From Phytohabitans rumicis (GTDB lineage Bacteria; Actinomycetota; Actinomycetes; Mycobacteriales; Micromonosporaceae): DNA of 64,000 nucleotides. This document shows, one piece after another, positions 1 through 8,800 of the stretch. The stretch's first letter is position 1. Each line of letters begins with the position of its first letter. The notes below the pieces were generated by a model, which made no database searches, was not told where the DNA came from, and saw only the letters and a program-made list of their open reading frames with translations. Where the stretch lies: the NCBI RefSeq assembly GCF_011764445.1, contig NZ_BLPG01000001.1, positions 2,728,001 to 2,792,000 on the forward strand, in the 5' to 3' direction. A program made the position numbers and the translations under genes.

Positions 1-68
1 ATGGCCCCAGGTCGGTGCCACCCTGCGGAAAAAGCTTCGCGCTCCAGCGGTCGTGGGGTGAGGATGGC

Positions 69-706
69 GTGGTGCTGGGGATCACCGACATCTGGACGTA
101 CGTACTGGGCACCATCGCGATCATCCTGCTGCCCGGGCCCAACTCGCTCTTCGTGCTCTCCACGGCGGCCCGGCGCGGCGTGCCGTCCGGCTACCGGGCC
201 GCGGCGGGCGTCTTCCTCGGCGACACGGTGCTCATGGTGCTCTCGGCGGGCGGGGTCGCCTCGCTCCTGAAGGCGTACCCGCCGCTCTTCCTCGTGATCA
301 AGTACGCGGGCGCGGCGTACCTGGGCTACGTGGGCCTGTCGATGCTGTGGCGCGCCTGGCGCCGCCCTCGCCAGCCGCAGCGGCACCCGCCCCGCCTCCC
401 GTCCCGCACGCGTTCCGGCGGGCCGCCGTGATCAGCCTGCTCAACCCGAAGGCGATCCTGTTCTTCATCTCCTTCTTCATCCAGTTCGTCGACCCGCAGT
501 ACGCGTACCCGGCCCTGTCGTTCCTGCTACTGGGCCTGATCGCGCAGGTGGTGAGCGTCCTCTACCTGACGCTGCTGATCTTCATGGGCACCTACCTGGC
601 CACCCAGTTCCGCCGTCGCCGCCGGCTGGCCGCGGGTGCCACCAGCGCGGTGGGCGCCTTGTTCGTCGGCTTCGGCATCAAGCTAGCCACCGCCACCTCC
701 GCCTAA
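69..706 (+). CDS. leuE: LeuE/LysE-family amino acid exporter (frameshifted)
   Basis: Inner-membrane exporter of the LysE/RhtB superfamily, closest by eye to the leucine exporter LeuE. The N-terminal half has the family signature LLPGPNSLFVL and a GVFLGD segment. The C-terminal half has the NPKAILFFISFFIQFVD block typical of LeuE. The two halves lie in different frames and need one extra base, most simply at the CCC run at 365-367. The repaired protein is 212 aa, the usual LeuE length. I chose the GTG start at 69 because GGGGTGAGG lies just upstream and the first hydrophobic helix begins about 10 residues later; GTG at 72 is an alternative. The gene sits alone, upstream of a repeat-rich gap. 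The substrate is inferred from family resemblance only. Confidence 0.78.
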
Positions 707-724
707 CGCCTTCCTTCCCCCGCC

Positions 725-788
725 GCGGTGATCATGAAGTTAGCGTTGGAGAGAGCGCTCTCCGCGACGCTAGCTTCATGATCACCGC
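725..788. repeat. 64-nt palindromic intergenic element, copy 1
   Basis: Inverted repeat with 22-nt arms (725-746 and 767-788, one mismatch that would be a G-U pair). The arms begin GCGGTGATCATGAAG. The 20-nt centre contains the perfect palindrome GAGAGCGCTCTC. It lies 18 nt after the exporter stop codon, so it could act as its terminator. A second copy of identical length is at 44616-44679. Confidence 0.85.
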
Positions 789-830
789 GCGGGGTGGGCC
801 TCGCGGCTCGCGGCTCGCGCCCCGCGGCTC

Positions 831-974
831 GCGTCGATCAAGGATCTGCGCGTCGATCAAGGGCAAATGGTCGTGGAAAAGAGATCCAAGCGCGGCCATA
901 TGCCCTTGATCGACGGGAAAGTCCTTGATCGACGCGGGACGGGCCTTGATCGACGCGGGAAGAGCCTTTGATCG
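831..974. repeat. GATCAAGG repeat cluster with a 57-nt palindrome (copy 1)
   Basis: The core is an imperfect 57-nt palindrome at 855-911 running from GATCAAGGGC to GCCCTTGATC. It is flanked on the left by one, and on the right by three, extra units of the form CGTCGATCAAGG or its reverse complement, spaced about 19-21 nt apart. With the 64-nt element and operator-like sites it fills the 433-nt gap between the exporter and the LacI gene. No gene was seen in that gap. Confidence 0.85.
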
Positions 975-1084
975 GGCCCGAACACGGGCGCATGGCACCA
1001 GCGCTGCGCCGATCCACAGTGGACCAATCAGGGGTTTCGATCGGCTTACCGAAATGTTTCCGTAGCGGACTTGACACACCCGTG

Positions 1085-1116
1085 GGTAACCGTGAACATG
1101 CCTGTTAACGTGAACA
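1085..1116. promoter_or_regulatory. LacI-type operator pair upstream of the first regulator
   Basis: TGTTAACGTGAACA at 1103-1116 and the related GGTAACCGTGAACA at 1085-1098 resemble the TGTTAGCGCTAACA palindromes found elsewhere in this island. They lie 24-55 nt before the regulator start. This fits autoregulation of the regulator, which is an inference from position and similarity. Confidence 0.55.
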
Positions 1117-1139
1117 CCCACAGAACAGGCCCTAGACAT

Positions 1140-2186
1140 ATGCCCGAGCGACGCTCCGACAACGGCAAGCCGTCCACGTCTCGCGGCGTACGGCGAGCGG
1201 TCGGGATGGTCGATGTCGCCCGCCTCGCCGGAGTGTCTCACATGACGGTGTCCCGGGTCATCAACGATCAACCGACCGTCAGCCAGGTGACCCGCCAGCG
1301 GGTGCTCGCCGCGATGAACGAGCTGGGCTACCGGCCCAACATCGCGGCCCGCGCGCTGGTGACCGGCCGGACCCGCACGCTCGGCGTGATCTCCATTGAC
1401 ACCACGCTCTACGGGCCCGCGTCGATGCTGCTCGCCATCGAGCGCGCCGCCCGCGACATCGGGTACGCCATCAGCATCGCCAGCCTGCCCAGCGTCGACC
1501 GGCGGTCGTTCGGCGACGCGTTCGAGGCGCTGATGGCGCAGGCGGTCGAGGGGATCATCGCGATCACCCCGCATGTGGCGACCACGGCGGCCCTGCGGCA
1601 CGTGCCCAAGGACGTGCCCGTCGTGGCGGTCGAGGGTGGCAAAGGCCCGCTGCCGACGGTGGCCGTCGACCAGCAGCACGGCGCCCGCCTGGCCACCGCT
1701 CATCTGCTGTCGCTCGGCCACCGCACCGTGGCGCACATCGCCGGACCCATCGACTGGCACGAGGCCCAGGAGCGCGAGCGCGGCTGGCGCGACGTGCTCC
1801 TCGCCGAGGAACGGGAGGTGCCTGACGTCGTACGAGGAGACTGGAGCCCGCGTTCCGGGTACGTGGCCGCGCGCAGCCTGCTCGACCGGCCGGACCTGAC
1901 CGCCGTCTTTGTCGCCAACGACCAGATGGCGATCGGCGCGCTCCGGGCGTTCGGCGAGGCCGGCGTCGACGTGCCCCGCCAGGTCAGCGTGGTGGGCTTC
2001 GACGACATCCCGGAGGCGGAGTTCTTCTCGCCCCCGCTGACCACGCTCCGGCAGGAGTTCGGCGAGGTGGGCAGGCAGAGCCTCGACCTTCTCATGGAGC
2101 AGGTCGACGGGGCACCCCGCACCCGCCGCCGCGTCGTGATCCCGCCCGAGTTCGTGATCCGCGATAGCACCCAAGCGCCCGAGTGA
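1140..2186 (+). CDS. LacI-family transcriptional regulator of arabinose utilisation
   Basis: A 348-aa LacI/GalR-type DNA-binding repressor. The N-terminal HTH reads MVDVARLAGVSHMTVSRVIN at about residues 23-42. It is followed by the hinge (ARALVTGRTRTLGVIS) and a periplasmic-binding-like effector domain with the conserved VFVANDQMAIGAL and VSVVGFDDIPEAEFFSPPLTT blocks. I chose the ATG at 1140 because an in-frame start further upstream (1071) would run through operator-like palindromes. No strong Shine-Dalgarno is visible, so the start is moderately certain. The gene lies immediately upstream of araB and the encoded repressor probably binds TGTTAGCGCTAACA-type sites in this locus, sensing L-arabinose or a related sugar. 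Effector identity is inferred from context. Confidence 0.88.
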   Translation: MPERRSDNGKPSTSRGVRRAVGMVDVARLAGVSHMTVSRVINDQPTVSQVTRQRVLAAMNELGYRPNIAARALVTGRTRTLGVISIDTTLYGPASMLLAIERAARDIGYAISIASLPSVDRRSFGDAFEALMAQAVEGIIAITPHVATTAALRHVPKDVPVVAVEGGKGPLPTVAVDQQHGARLATAHLLSLGHRTVAHIAGPIDWHEAQERERGWRDVLLAEEREVPDVVRGDWSPRSGYVAARSLLDRPDLTAVFVANDQMAIGALRAFGEAGVDVPRQVSVVGFDDIPEAEFFSPPLTTLRQEFGEVGRQSLDLLMEQVDGAPRTRRRVVIPPEFVIRDSTQAPE

Positions 2187-2209
2187 CGATCCCCCGCGAA
2201 GGACATTTG

Positions 2210-3886
2210 ATGAGCTCAGCTGTTAGCGCTAACAACACCGATCGGTACGTCATCGGCGTGGACTACGGGACCCTGTCCGGGCGGGCCCTCGTCGTCCGCG
2301 TCGATGACGGTGCCGAGGTGGGTACGGCCGTGCACGAGTACCGGCACGGCGTCATCGACCGCACCTTGCCCGCGACCGGCGAGGCGCTCCCGCCGGACTG
2401 GGCCCTGCAGGATCCCGAGGACTACCTCGAGGTGCTGCGTACCGCGGTGCCCGCCGCGATCGCCGCCGCCGGCATCCACCCGGCCAGCGTGATCGGCATC
2501 GCCACCGACTTCACCGCCTGTACGGTGCTGCCCGCGCTCGCCGACGGCACCCCGCTGTGCACGCTGCCCGACCTGGTGGGGCGCCCGCACGCGTACCCGA
2601 AGCTCTGGAAGCATCACGCGGCCCAGGGCCAGGCGGACCGGATCAACGCGCTGGCGCACGAGCGCGGCGAGCCCTGGATCAACCGGTACGGCGGCAAGAT
2701 CTCCTCGGAGTGGCAGTTCGCCAAGGGCCTGCAGCTGCTGGAGGAGGACCCGGAGGTCTACGCCCGCGCCGAGCGGTGGATCGAGGCGGCCGACTGGATC
2801 ATCTGGCAGCTGTGCGGCGCCGAGACCCGCAACGTCTGCACCGCCGGTTACAAGGGCATCTTCCAGGACGGGCAGTACCCGAGCGCCGAGTACCTGGCCG
2901 CGCTCAACCCGGACTTCGCCGGCTTCGTGGCGAAGATCGAGCACCCGCTGCTGCCGCTCGGCGCCCGCGCCGGCGGGCTCACCGCGGAGGCCGCCGCCTG
3001 GACCGGCCTGACCGAGGGCATCGCGGTGGCCGTCGGCAACGTCGACGCGCACGTCACCGCGCCCGCGGCGCAGGCCATCGACCCGGGCCAGATGGTCATG
3101 ATCATGGGTACGTCGACGTGCCACGTGATGAACGGCGAGACGCTGGCCGAGGTCCCCGGCATGTGCGGCGTGGTCGAGGGCGGCATCGTCGCCGGCGGGT
3201 ACGGCTACGAGGCGGGCCAGAGCGGCGTCGGTGACATCTTCGCCTGGTTCGTCGACTCGTCGCTGCCGGCCGAGTACGGTGCCGAGGCCGAGCGGCTCGG
3301 CGTCTCCCCGCACGAGTACCTGAGCGGGCTGGCCGCGGCGCAGCGGGTCGGGCAGCACGGGCTCGTCGCGCTCGACTGGCACAACGGCAACCGGTCGGTG
3401 CTGGTCGACCACGAGCTGTCCGGCGTCATCGTGGGCCAGACGCTGGCCACCAAGCCGGAGGACACGTACCGGGCACTGGTCGAGGCCACCGCGTTCGGCA
3501 CGCGGACGATCGTCGACGCGTTCGAGGGCTCGGGCCTGCCGGTCCGCGAGCTGGTCGCGGCCGGCGGCCTGCTGAAGAACGCCTTCCTCATGCAGTTGTA
3601 CGCGGACGTCACCGGCCGGCCGCTGTCGATCCTCGGCTCGGAGCAGGGGCCCGCGCTCGGCTCGGCGATCCACGCGGCGGTGGCCGCCGGGGCGTACCCG
3701 GACGTGCCGGCCGCGGCGGCGGCGATGGGCCGCGTGCAGCGCCGCGTCTACGAGCCCGATCCCGAACGGGCCAAGGCGTACGACGCGCTGTACGAGGAAT
3801 ACCGCCTCCTGCACGACTACTTCGGGCGCGGGACGAACGACGTCCTGCACCGCCTGCGCAAGATCCGGAACGAGGCAACCAAGTGA
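2210..3886 (+). CDS. araB: L-ribulokinase
   Basis: Cytoplasmic FGGY-family kinase that phosphorylates L-ribulose to L-ribulose-5-phosphate, step two of bacterial arabinose catabolism. The N-terminal phosphate-binding motif IGVDYGTLSGRA lies near residue 15. The family-specific GGKISSEWQFAK, MIMGTSTCHVM and VAAGGLLKNAFLMQLYAD segments are present, and the 558-aa length is typical of AraB. The ATG at 2210 has GAAGGA upstream; a GTG at 2183 overlaps the regulator stop but has no ribosome binding site. It starts 23 nt after the LacI gene and overlaps araD by 4 nt (GTGA), so the two are translationally coupled. Confidence 0.96.
   Translation: MSSAVSANNTDRYVIGVDYGTLSGRALVVRVDDGAEVGTAVHEYRHGVIDRTLPATGEALPPDWALQDPEDYLEVLRTAVPAAIAAAGIHPASVIGIATDFTACTVLPALADGTPLCTLPDLVGRPHAYPKLWKHHAAQGQADRINALAHERGEPWINRYGGKISSEWQFAKGLQLLEEDPEVYARAERWIEAADWIIWQLCGAETRNVCTAGYKGIFQDGQYPSAEYLAALNPDFAGFVAKIEHPLLPLGARAGGLTAEAAAWTGLTEGIAVAVGNVDAHVTAPAAQAIDPGQMVMIMGTSTCHVMNGETLAEVPGMCGVVEGGIVAGGYGYEAGQSGVGDIFAWFVDSSLPAEYGAEAERLGVSPHEYLSGLAAAQRVGQHGLVALDWHNGNRSVLVDHELSGVIVGQTLATKPEDTYRALVEATAFGTRTIVDAFEGSGLPVRELVAAGGLLKNAFLMQLYADVTGRPLSILGSEQGPALGSAIHAAVAAGAYPDVPAAAAAMGRVQRRVYEPDPERAKAYDALYEEYRLLHDYFGRGTNDVLHRLRKIRNEATK
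2221..2234. promoter_or_regulatory. Operator TGTTAGCGCTAACA inside the 5' end of araB
   Basis: Perfect 14-nt palindrome beginning 11 nt after the first base of the araB start codon. Identical copies occur at 4687, 16333 and 21279. A site at this position would act as a roadblock or overlap an internal promoter in the 3' end of the regulator gene. Confidence 0.7.
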
Positions 3887-4542
3887 GCATCAGCGTGAAG
3901 CAACTGCGGGAAGACCTGGTCGGGCTGCACGACCAGCTGATCAGGTGGGGCCTGGTCGTCTGGACGGCCGGAAATGTCTCGGCCCGCGTCCCGGGCGAAG
4001 ACCTCTTCGTGATCAAGCCCAGCGGGGTCTCGTACGACGATCTGACGCCCGAGTCGATGGTCGTGTGTGACCTGGACGGCAATCTCGTCGAGGGCGACCT
4101 GTCCCCGTCGAGCGACACGGCGGCGCACGCGTACGTCTACCGGGCCATGCCGGAGGTGGGTGGCGTCGTGCACACCCACTCGACGTACGCGACGGCGTGG
4201 TCGGCGCGGGGCGAGGCGATCCCGTGCGTGCTCACCGCGATGGCCGACGAGTTCGGCGGGGAGATCCCGGTCGGCCCGTTCGCGTTGATCGGCAACGACG
4301 ACATCGGCCAGGGCATCGTGGCGACCCTTTCCGGGCACCGCTCTCCGGCCGTGCTGATGCGCAATCACGGGGTCTTCACCATCGGCAAGAGCGCCCGCGC
4401 CGCGGTCAAGGCCGCGGTCATGTGTGAGGACGTGGCGCGCACCGTACACATTGCGCGGTCGCTGGGCCCGCTCATCCCGATCGAACAGTCCGATGTGGAC
4501 AAGCTGTACGACCGGTACCAGAACGTATACGGACAGCGTTAA
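3883..4542 (+). CDS. araD: L-ribulose-5-phosphate 4-epimerase
   Basis: Class II aldolase/adducin-family epimerase that converts L-ribulose-5-P to D-xylulose-5-P, feeding the pentose phosphate pathway. It is 219 aa with the family motifs TAGNVSAR (about 25-32), the zinc-binding VVHTHSTYA block (about 91-99) and MRNHGVFTIGKS (about 160-171). The GTG start overlaps the araB stop codon by 4 nt and has CGAGG just upstream. It is followed by a 220-nt gap that contains operator-like sites, so the transporter genes probably also have their own promoter. Confidence 0.95.
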   Translation: MSISVKQLREDLVGLHDQLIRWGLVVWTAGNVSARVPGEDLFVIKPSGVSYDDLTPESMVVCDLDGNLVEGDLSPSSDTAAHAYVYRAMPEVGGVVHTHSTYATAWSARGEAIPCVLTAMADEFGGEIPVGPFALIGNDDIGQGIVATLSGHRSPAVLMRNHGVFTIGKSARAAVKAAVMCEDVARTVHIARSLGPLIPIEQSDVDKLYDRYQNVYGQR

Positions 4543-4543
4543 A

Positions 4544-4557
4544 TGTGAGCGATCACA
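4544..4557. promoter_or_regulatory. Operator-like palindrome TGTGAGCGATCACA
   Basis: Two nucleotides after the araD stop. It resembles the TGTGAGCG half-site of the LacI operators near 16081-16197, and also a CRP-type TGTGA/TCACA pair with a short 4-nt spacer. Which protein binds it, if any, cannot be told from sequence. Confidence 0.35.
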
Positions 4558-4686
4558 TCGCGCTGAACACCGTCGTTGCGCGTCTGTTACCAAAGTTATT
4601 GCCGGGATTCCGGGCCAGAGATCGGAGCGCCGCTCGTTACAAGACCGTGACACCGCGATGTCCAGTGAGGGTCTTGACGGGAGATT

Positions 4687-4700
4687 TGTTAGCGCTAACA
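4687..4700. promoter_or_regulatory. Operator TGTTAGCGCTAACA upstream of chvE
   Basis: Perfect copy of the island's palindrome, 63 nt before the GTG start of the sugar-binding protein gene. This is the expected position for repression of the transporter promoter. Confidence 0.75.
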
Positions 4701-4762
4701 CTGTGCCTCGGTGTTACCTGCGGCGTCAGGCAATGGCACCGGTTCCTGGAAGGGGAGAGCCT

Positions 4763-5902
4763 GTGAGCAAGAGGTTTTTGGTCGCTCTTGGCGGCGTCGC
4801 GCTGGCGCTGAGCCTGGCAGCGTGCGGCGGCGAGGGCGCCGGCAGCGGCGACAGTGGCAGCAGCGGGGAAAAGCCCGCTGACCTGACCATTGGCGTGTCG
4901 ATGCCGACGCAGACGTCGGAGCGGTGGATCGCCGACGGCAAGTCGGTGAAGGAGAAGCTGGAGGCGAAGGGCTACAAGGTCGACCTGCAGTACGCGGGTG
5001 ACGACATCCCGACCCAGTCGCAGCAGGTGGACCAGATGATCACCCAGGGCGCGGACGTCCTGATCATCGCCGCCATCGACGGTACGGCGCTGAGCAGCCA
5101 GCTGCAGGCAGCGGCCGACAAGAAGATCCCGGTCATCGCCTACGACCGGCTGATCCGCGACAGCAAGAACGTCGACTTCTACGTCAGCTTCGACAACTAC
5201 AAGGTCGGCGTCGCCCAGGCCAACGCGCTGCTGGTCGGCCTCGGCCTGCTGAAGGAGGACGGCTCGAAGGGCACGGCCACCGGGCCGTTCAACGTCGAGC
5301 TGTTCGCCGGGTCGCTGGACGACAACAACGCGCACTTCTTCTTCAGCGGCGCGATGGACACCCTCAAGCCGTACCTGGACAGCAAGACGCTCGTGGTCAA
5401 GTCGGGCCAGACGAAGATCGAGCAGGTCGCGACGCTGCGCTGGCAGCAGGAGACCGCGCAGAAGCGCATGGAAGACCTGCTGACCAAGAGCTACAACGAC
5501 GGCACCAAGGTCCAGGGCGTGCTCTCGCCGTACGACGGTCTGTCCCGCGGCATCATCACCGCGCTGCAGAACGCCGGGTACGGCAAGGGCTCCGCGATGC
5601 CGCCGGTGACCGGCCAGGACGCCGAGATCGCGTCCGTCAAGCTCATCAACGACGGTGTCCAGAGCTCGACGATCTTCAAGGACACCCGTCTGCTGGCCGA
5701 GCAGGCCGTGATCGCGTCCGAGGCGTTCCTGCAGGACAAGACGCCGACCGCCAACGACAGCAAGACGTACGACAACGGCGTCAAGGTCGTCCCGTCGTAC
5801 CTGCTGCCCGTCGTGACGGTCTACAAGGCCAACATCCAGAAGGAGCTCATCGACTCCGGCTACTGGACGGCCGAGGAAGTCGCGGCCGGTCAGGCCAAGT
5901 AA
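4763..5902 (+). CDS. chvE: ChvE-type multiple-monosaccharide ABC transporter binding lipoprotein
   Basis: Secreted lipoprotein that captures monosaccharides and delivers them to the MmsA-MmsB importer. A signal peptide ends in the lipobox LSLAACGG, with the lipid-anchored Cys near residue 22. The mature part matches ChvE closely by eye: GVSMPTQTSERWI, YAGDDIPTQ, IAAIDGTALS, YDRLIRDSKNVDFYVSFDN, LSPYDGLSRGII and GVKVVPSYLLPV. The GTG at 4763 is preceded by GGAAGGGGAG; an in-frame reading starting much further upstream would overlap araD and the operator. It is the first gene of the chvE-mmsA-mmsB importer. ChvE proteins bind arabinose, galactose and glucose among others; arabinose is inferred here from the neighbours. 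Confidence 0.94.
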   Translation: MSKRFLVALGGVALALSLAACGGEGAGSGDSGSSGEKPADLTIGVSMPTQTSERWIADGKSVKEKLEAKGYKVDLQYAGDDIPTQSQQVDQMITQGADVLIIAAIDGTALSSQLQAAADKKIPVIAYDRLIRDSKNVDFYVSFDNYKVGVAQANALLVGLGLLKEDGSKGTATGPFNVELFAGSLDDNNAHFFFSGAMDTLKPYLDSKTLVVKSGQTKIEQVATLRWQQETAQKRMEDLLTKSYNDGTKVQGVLSPYDGLSRGIITALQNAGYGKGSAMPPVTGQDAEIASVKLINDGVQSSTIFKDTRLLAEQAVIASEAFLQDKTPTANDSKTYDNGVKVVPSYLLPVVTVYKANIQKELIDSGYWTAEEVAAGQAK

Positions 5903-5974
5903 GGCGCGGGATCGGGCTCGGTGGTGATGTCCGCCGCCGGGCCCGATCCCCTTCCATGCAAGAGGAGAACCGCC

Positions 5975-7513
5975 ATGGATGACGCCATTCTCGAGATGCG
6001 CGGCATCACCAAGAAGTTTCCCGGCGTGATGGCACTGCAAGACGTCTCCATCACCGTCCGGCGGGGTGAGATCCACGCCATCTGTGGCGAGAACGGCGCC
6101 GGCAAGTCCACGCTCATGAAGGTGCTGTCCGGGGTCTATCCGACCGGCAGCTACGACGGCGAGATCATCTTCGACGGCCAGCCTGTCCACTTCAACGGGA
6201 TCAGGGACAGCGAGCACGTCGGCATCGTGATCATCCACCAGGAACTGGCCCTGGTGCCGTACCTGTCGATCGCGGAAAACATCTATCTCGGCAACGAGCA
6301 GCGCGGCGCCAGCCGGCTCATCGACTGGAACCGCACCAACGCCGAGGCCGCCAAGCTGCTCGCCTCGGTCGGGCTGGCCGAAAACCCGGTCACGCCGGTG
6401 ATCCAGCTCGGTGTCGGCAAGCAGCAGTTGGTCGAGATCGCCAAGGCGCTGTCCAAGGACGTGCGCCTGCTGATCCTCGACGAGCCCACCGCCGCTCTCA
6501 ACGACATCGACTCGGCGCACCTGCTCGACCTGCTGCGCAAGCTGAAGGAGCGCGGCATCACCTGCATCATGATCTCGCACAAGCTCAACGAGATCACCGC
6601 GATCGCCGACTCCACCACGGTCATCCGCGATGGACGCACGGTCGAGACGCTGGACATGCGCGCCGGTGAGGTGACCCAGGAGCGGATCATCCGCGGCATG
6701 GTGGGCCGCGACATCGAAAGCTTCTACCCCGACCGGGTCTCGTCGCCGGGCGCGGAGGTGCTCCGGATCGAGAACTGGACCGTCCGGCACGCCGTGCAGG
6801 ACCGCAAGGTGGTCGACGGCGCCAACCTCAACGTGCGGGCCGGCGAGGTGGTCGGCATCGCCGGGCTCATGGGTGCCGGCCGCACCGAGCTGGCGATGAG
6901 CGTGTTCGGCCGCTCGTACGGCCGGGACATCAGCGGCCGCCTCTACATGCACGGCAAGGAGATCAAGGCGCGCACCGTCGCGGAGGCGATCGGCAACGGC
7001 ATCGCGTACGCCACGGAGGACCGCAAGCGGTACGGCCTGAACCTCATCGCGGACGTGGCCCGCAACATCTCCGCTGCCGCGCTCGACAAGCTATCCCGTG
7101 CCGGGTGGGTGAACGGCAACGAGGAGATCAAGGTCGCCGAGGAGAAACGCCGCGACCTGAACATCAAGACGCCGACCGTCATGTCGGTCGTGGGCCAGCT
7201 CTCCGGTGGCAACCAGCAAAAGGTCGTCCTGTCGAAGTGGCTGCTCACCGAGCCCGACGTGCTGATCCTGGACGAGCCCACCCGGGGCATCGACGTCGGC
7301 GCGAAGTACGAGATCTACACGATCATCAACAAGCTGGTGGCGGACGGCAAGGCCGTGATCGTCATCTCGTCCGAGCTGCCCGAGCTGCTCGGCATCTGCG
7401 ACCGCATCTACACCCTCTCGGCCGGTCGCATCACCGGCGAGCTGCCGGTCGCCGAAGCCACCCAAGAAAGCCTCATGGCGCTCATGACGAAGGAAAAGGA
7501 GCACGCCGGATGA
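5975..7513 (+). CDS. mmsA: Multiple-monosaccharide ABC transporter ATP-binding protein MmsA/GguA
   Basis: A 512-aa double-ATPase energising sugar import. Each half carries its own nucleotide-binding domain. The first has Walker [13 protein letters not shown] (about 37-48) and Walker [12 protein letters not shown]. The second has the degenerate [11 protein letters not shown] in place of Walker A, the signature [15 protein letters not shown] and [15 protein letters not shown], as usual for carbohydrate uptake family 2. I chose the ATG at 5975 because AGAGGAG lies 8 nt upstream. It overlaps mmsB by 4 nt (ATGA). Together with ChvE and MmsB it forms a complete importer. Confidence 0.94.
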   Translation: MDDAILEMRGITKKFPGVMALQDVSITVRRGEIHAICGENGAGKSTLMKVLSGVYPTGSYDGEIIFDGQPVHFNGIRDSEHVGIVIIHQELALVPYLSIAENIYLGNEQRGASRLIDWNRTNAEAAKLLASVGLAENPVTPVIQLGVGKQQLVEIAKALSKDVRLLILDEPTAALNDIDSAHLLDLLRKLKERGITCIMISHKLNEITAIADSTTVIRDGRTVETLDMRAGEVTQERIIRGMVGRDIESFYPDRVSSPGAEVLRIENWTVRHAVQDRKVVDGANLNVRAGEVVGIAGLMGAGRTELAMSVFGRSYGRDISGRLYMHGKEIKARTVAEAIGNGIAYATEDRKRYGLNLIADVARNISAAALDKLSRAGWVNGNEEIKVAEEKRRDLNIKTPTVMSVVGQLSGGNQQKVVLSKWLLTEPDVLILDEPTRGIDVGAKYEIYTIINKLVADGKAVIVISSELPELLGICDRIYTLSAGRITGELPVAEATQESLMALMTKEKEHAG

Positions 7514-8760
7514 CCACCACCGAGCCCGCCGCGGCGCAGGACCGCGCGTCGTCTGAGAGCGCACAGGCAGCGGCATTGCACACCGGCATCAGCGACCCAC
7601 GCACGCTGATCACGCGCAACCTGCGGCAGAGCGGCATCTACGTCGCCTTCGTCCTCATCATCGGCCTGTTCGCGATCCTGACGGACGGCGTACTGCTGAG
7701 CCCCGACAACCTCACCAACATCGTCCTGCAGTACTCGTACATCCTGGTGCTCGCGATCGGCATGGTGATCGTGATCATCGCGGGCCACATCGACCTGTCC
7801 GTCGGGTCGGTGGTCGCGCTCACCGGCGCGGTCTCCGCGGTGCTCGTCATCCAGCAGGACTACCCGTGGTGGGTCGGCATCCTGGCCGCGGTGGTGGTCG
7901 GCATGGCGGTCGGCGCCTGGCAAGGCTTCTGGGTGGCCTACGTCGGTATCCCGGCGTTCATCGTGACCCTGGCCGGCATGCTCCTGTTCCGCGGGCTCAC
8001 GCTCCAGGTGCTGAACAACATCTCGCTCTCGCCGTTCCCGGAGGAGTACACGCGGGTGGCGACCGGGTTCCTCAACGGACTGCTCGGCGGGCAGGGCTAC
8101 GACGCGTTCACGCTGGTCATCGCTGCCATCGCCGTAGGGGGGTACGCGGTGAGCGGCTTCCGTACCCGGTTGGCGCGCATCCGCTACCAGCAGCCGGTCG
8201 AGTCGTTCCCGCTGTTCGTCGCCAAGGTCCTGGTGGTCGGCGCCGTCGTCATGTACTTCGCGTGGCAGCTGGCCCACGCCCGCGGCCTACCGATCGTGCT
8301 GATCATCCTGGCGGCGCTCGTGCTCGTGTACGGCGTCATCACCCGGCGCACGGTGTTCGGCCGCCAGGTGTACGCGATCGGCGGCAACCTGTCCGCGGCG
8401 ACGCTGTCCGGCGTGAAGGTCAAGAAGGTGAACTTCTGGATCTTCGTCAACATGGGCTTCCTGGCGGGCGTGGCCGGCGTCATCTACTCCTCGCGGACGA
8501 GCGGCGCGCAGCCCGGCGCCGGCAACATGTTCGAGCTGGACGCGATCGCCGCGGCGTTCATCGGCGGCGCGGCCGTGGCCGGCGGCGTCGGCACCGTGAT
8601 GGGTGCCGTGGTCGGCGGTCTGATCATGGCGGTGATGAGCAACGGCATGCAGCTCATGGGCGTCGACCAGTCGACCCAGTCCGTCGTGAAGGGCCTCGTG
8701 CTGCTCGCCGCCGTCGCGTTCGACATCTACAACAAGCGGCGCGCCGGCGCCACCCGCTGA
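7510..8760 (+). CDS. mmsB: Multiple-monosaccharide ABC transporter permease MmsB/GguB
   Basis: A 416-aa integral membrane permease with about ten hydrophobic segments after a 45-residue polar N terminus. It has the BPD_transp_2 hallmarks [20 protein letters not shown] and [19 protein letters not shown]. The extra loop between transmembrane segments ([18 protein letters not shown]) is the insertion that makes GguB longer than RbsC. The ATG at 7510 overlaps the mmsA stop. The gene is followed 40 nt later by araA, which completes the operon. Confidence 0.94.
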   Translation: MTTTEPAAAQDRASSESAQAAALHTGISDPRTLITRNLRQSGIYVAFVLIIGLFAILTDGVLLSPDNLTNIVLQYSYILVLAIGMVIVIIAGHIDLSVGSVVALTGAVSAVLVIQQDYPWWVGILAAVVVGMAVGAWQGFWVAYVGIPAFIVTLAGMLLFRGLTLQVLNNISLSPFPEEYTRVATGFLNGLLGGQGYDAFTLVIAAIAVGGYAVSGFRTRLARIRYQQPVESFPLFVAKVLVVGAVVMYFAWQLAHARGLPIVLIILAALVLVYGVITRRTVFGRQVYAIGGNLSAATLSGVKVKKVNFWIFVNMGFLAGVAGVIYSSRTSGAQPGAGNMFELDAIAAAFIGGAAVAGGVGTVMGAVVGGLIMAVMSNGMQLMGVDQSTQSVVKGLVLLAAVAFDIYNKRRAGATR

Positions 8761-8800
8761 CGGCCGTCTACGGGGCAACGTTCTTTCAGAAGGGACCGCA

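Noticed and set aside
732-2174. 480-aa open frame antisense to the first LacI gene
   Set aside because: It runs antisense through a convincing LacI coding sequence, is rich in Arg/Gly/His with no domain, and has no ribosome binding site; it is a GC-rich shadow.
4544-4557. CRP site after araD
   Set aside because: The TGTGA and TCACA halves are 4 nt apart instead of 6, and the site resembles the local LacI operators at least as well; listed only as operator-like.
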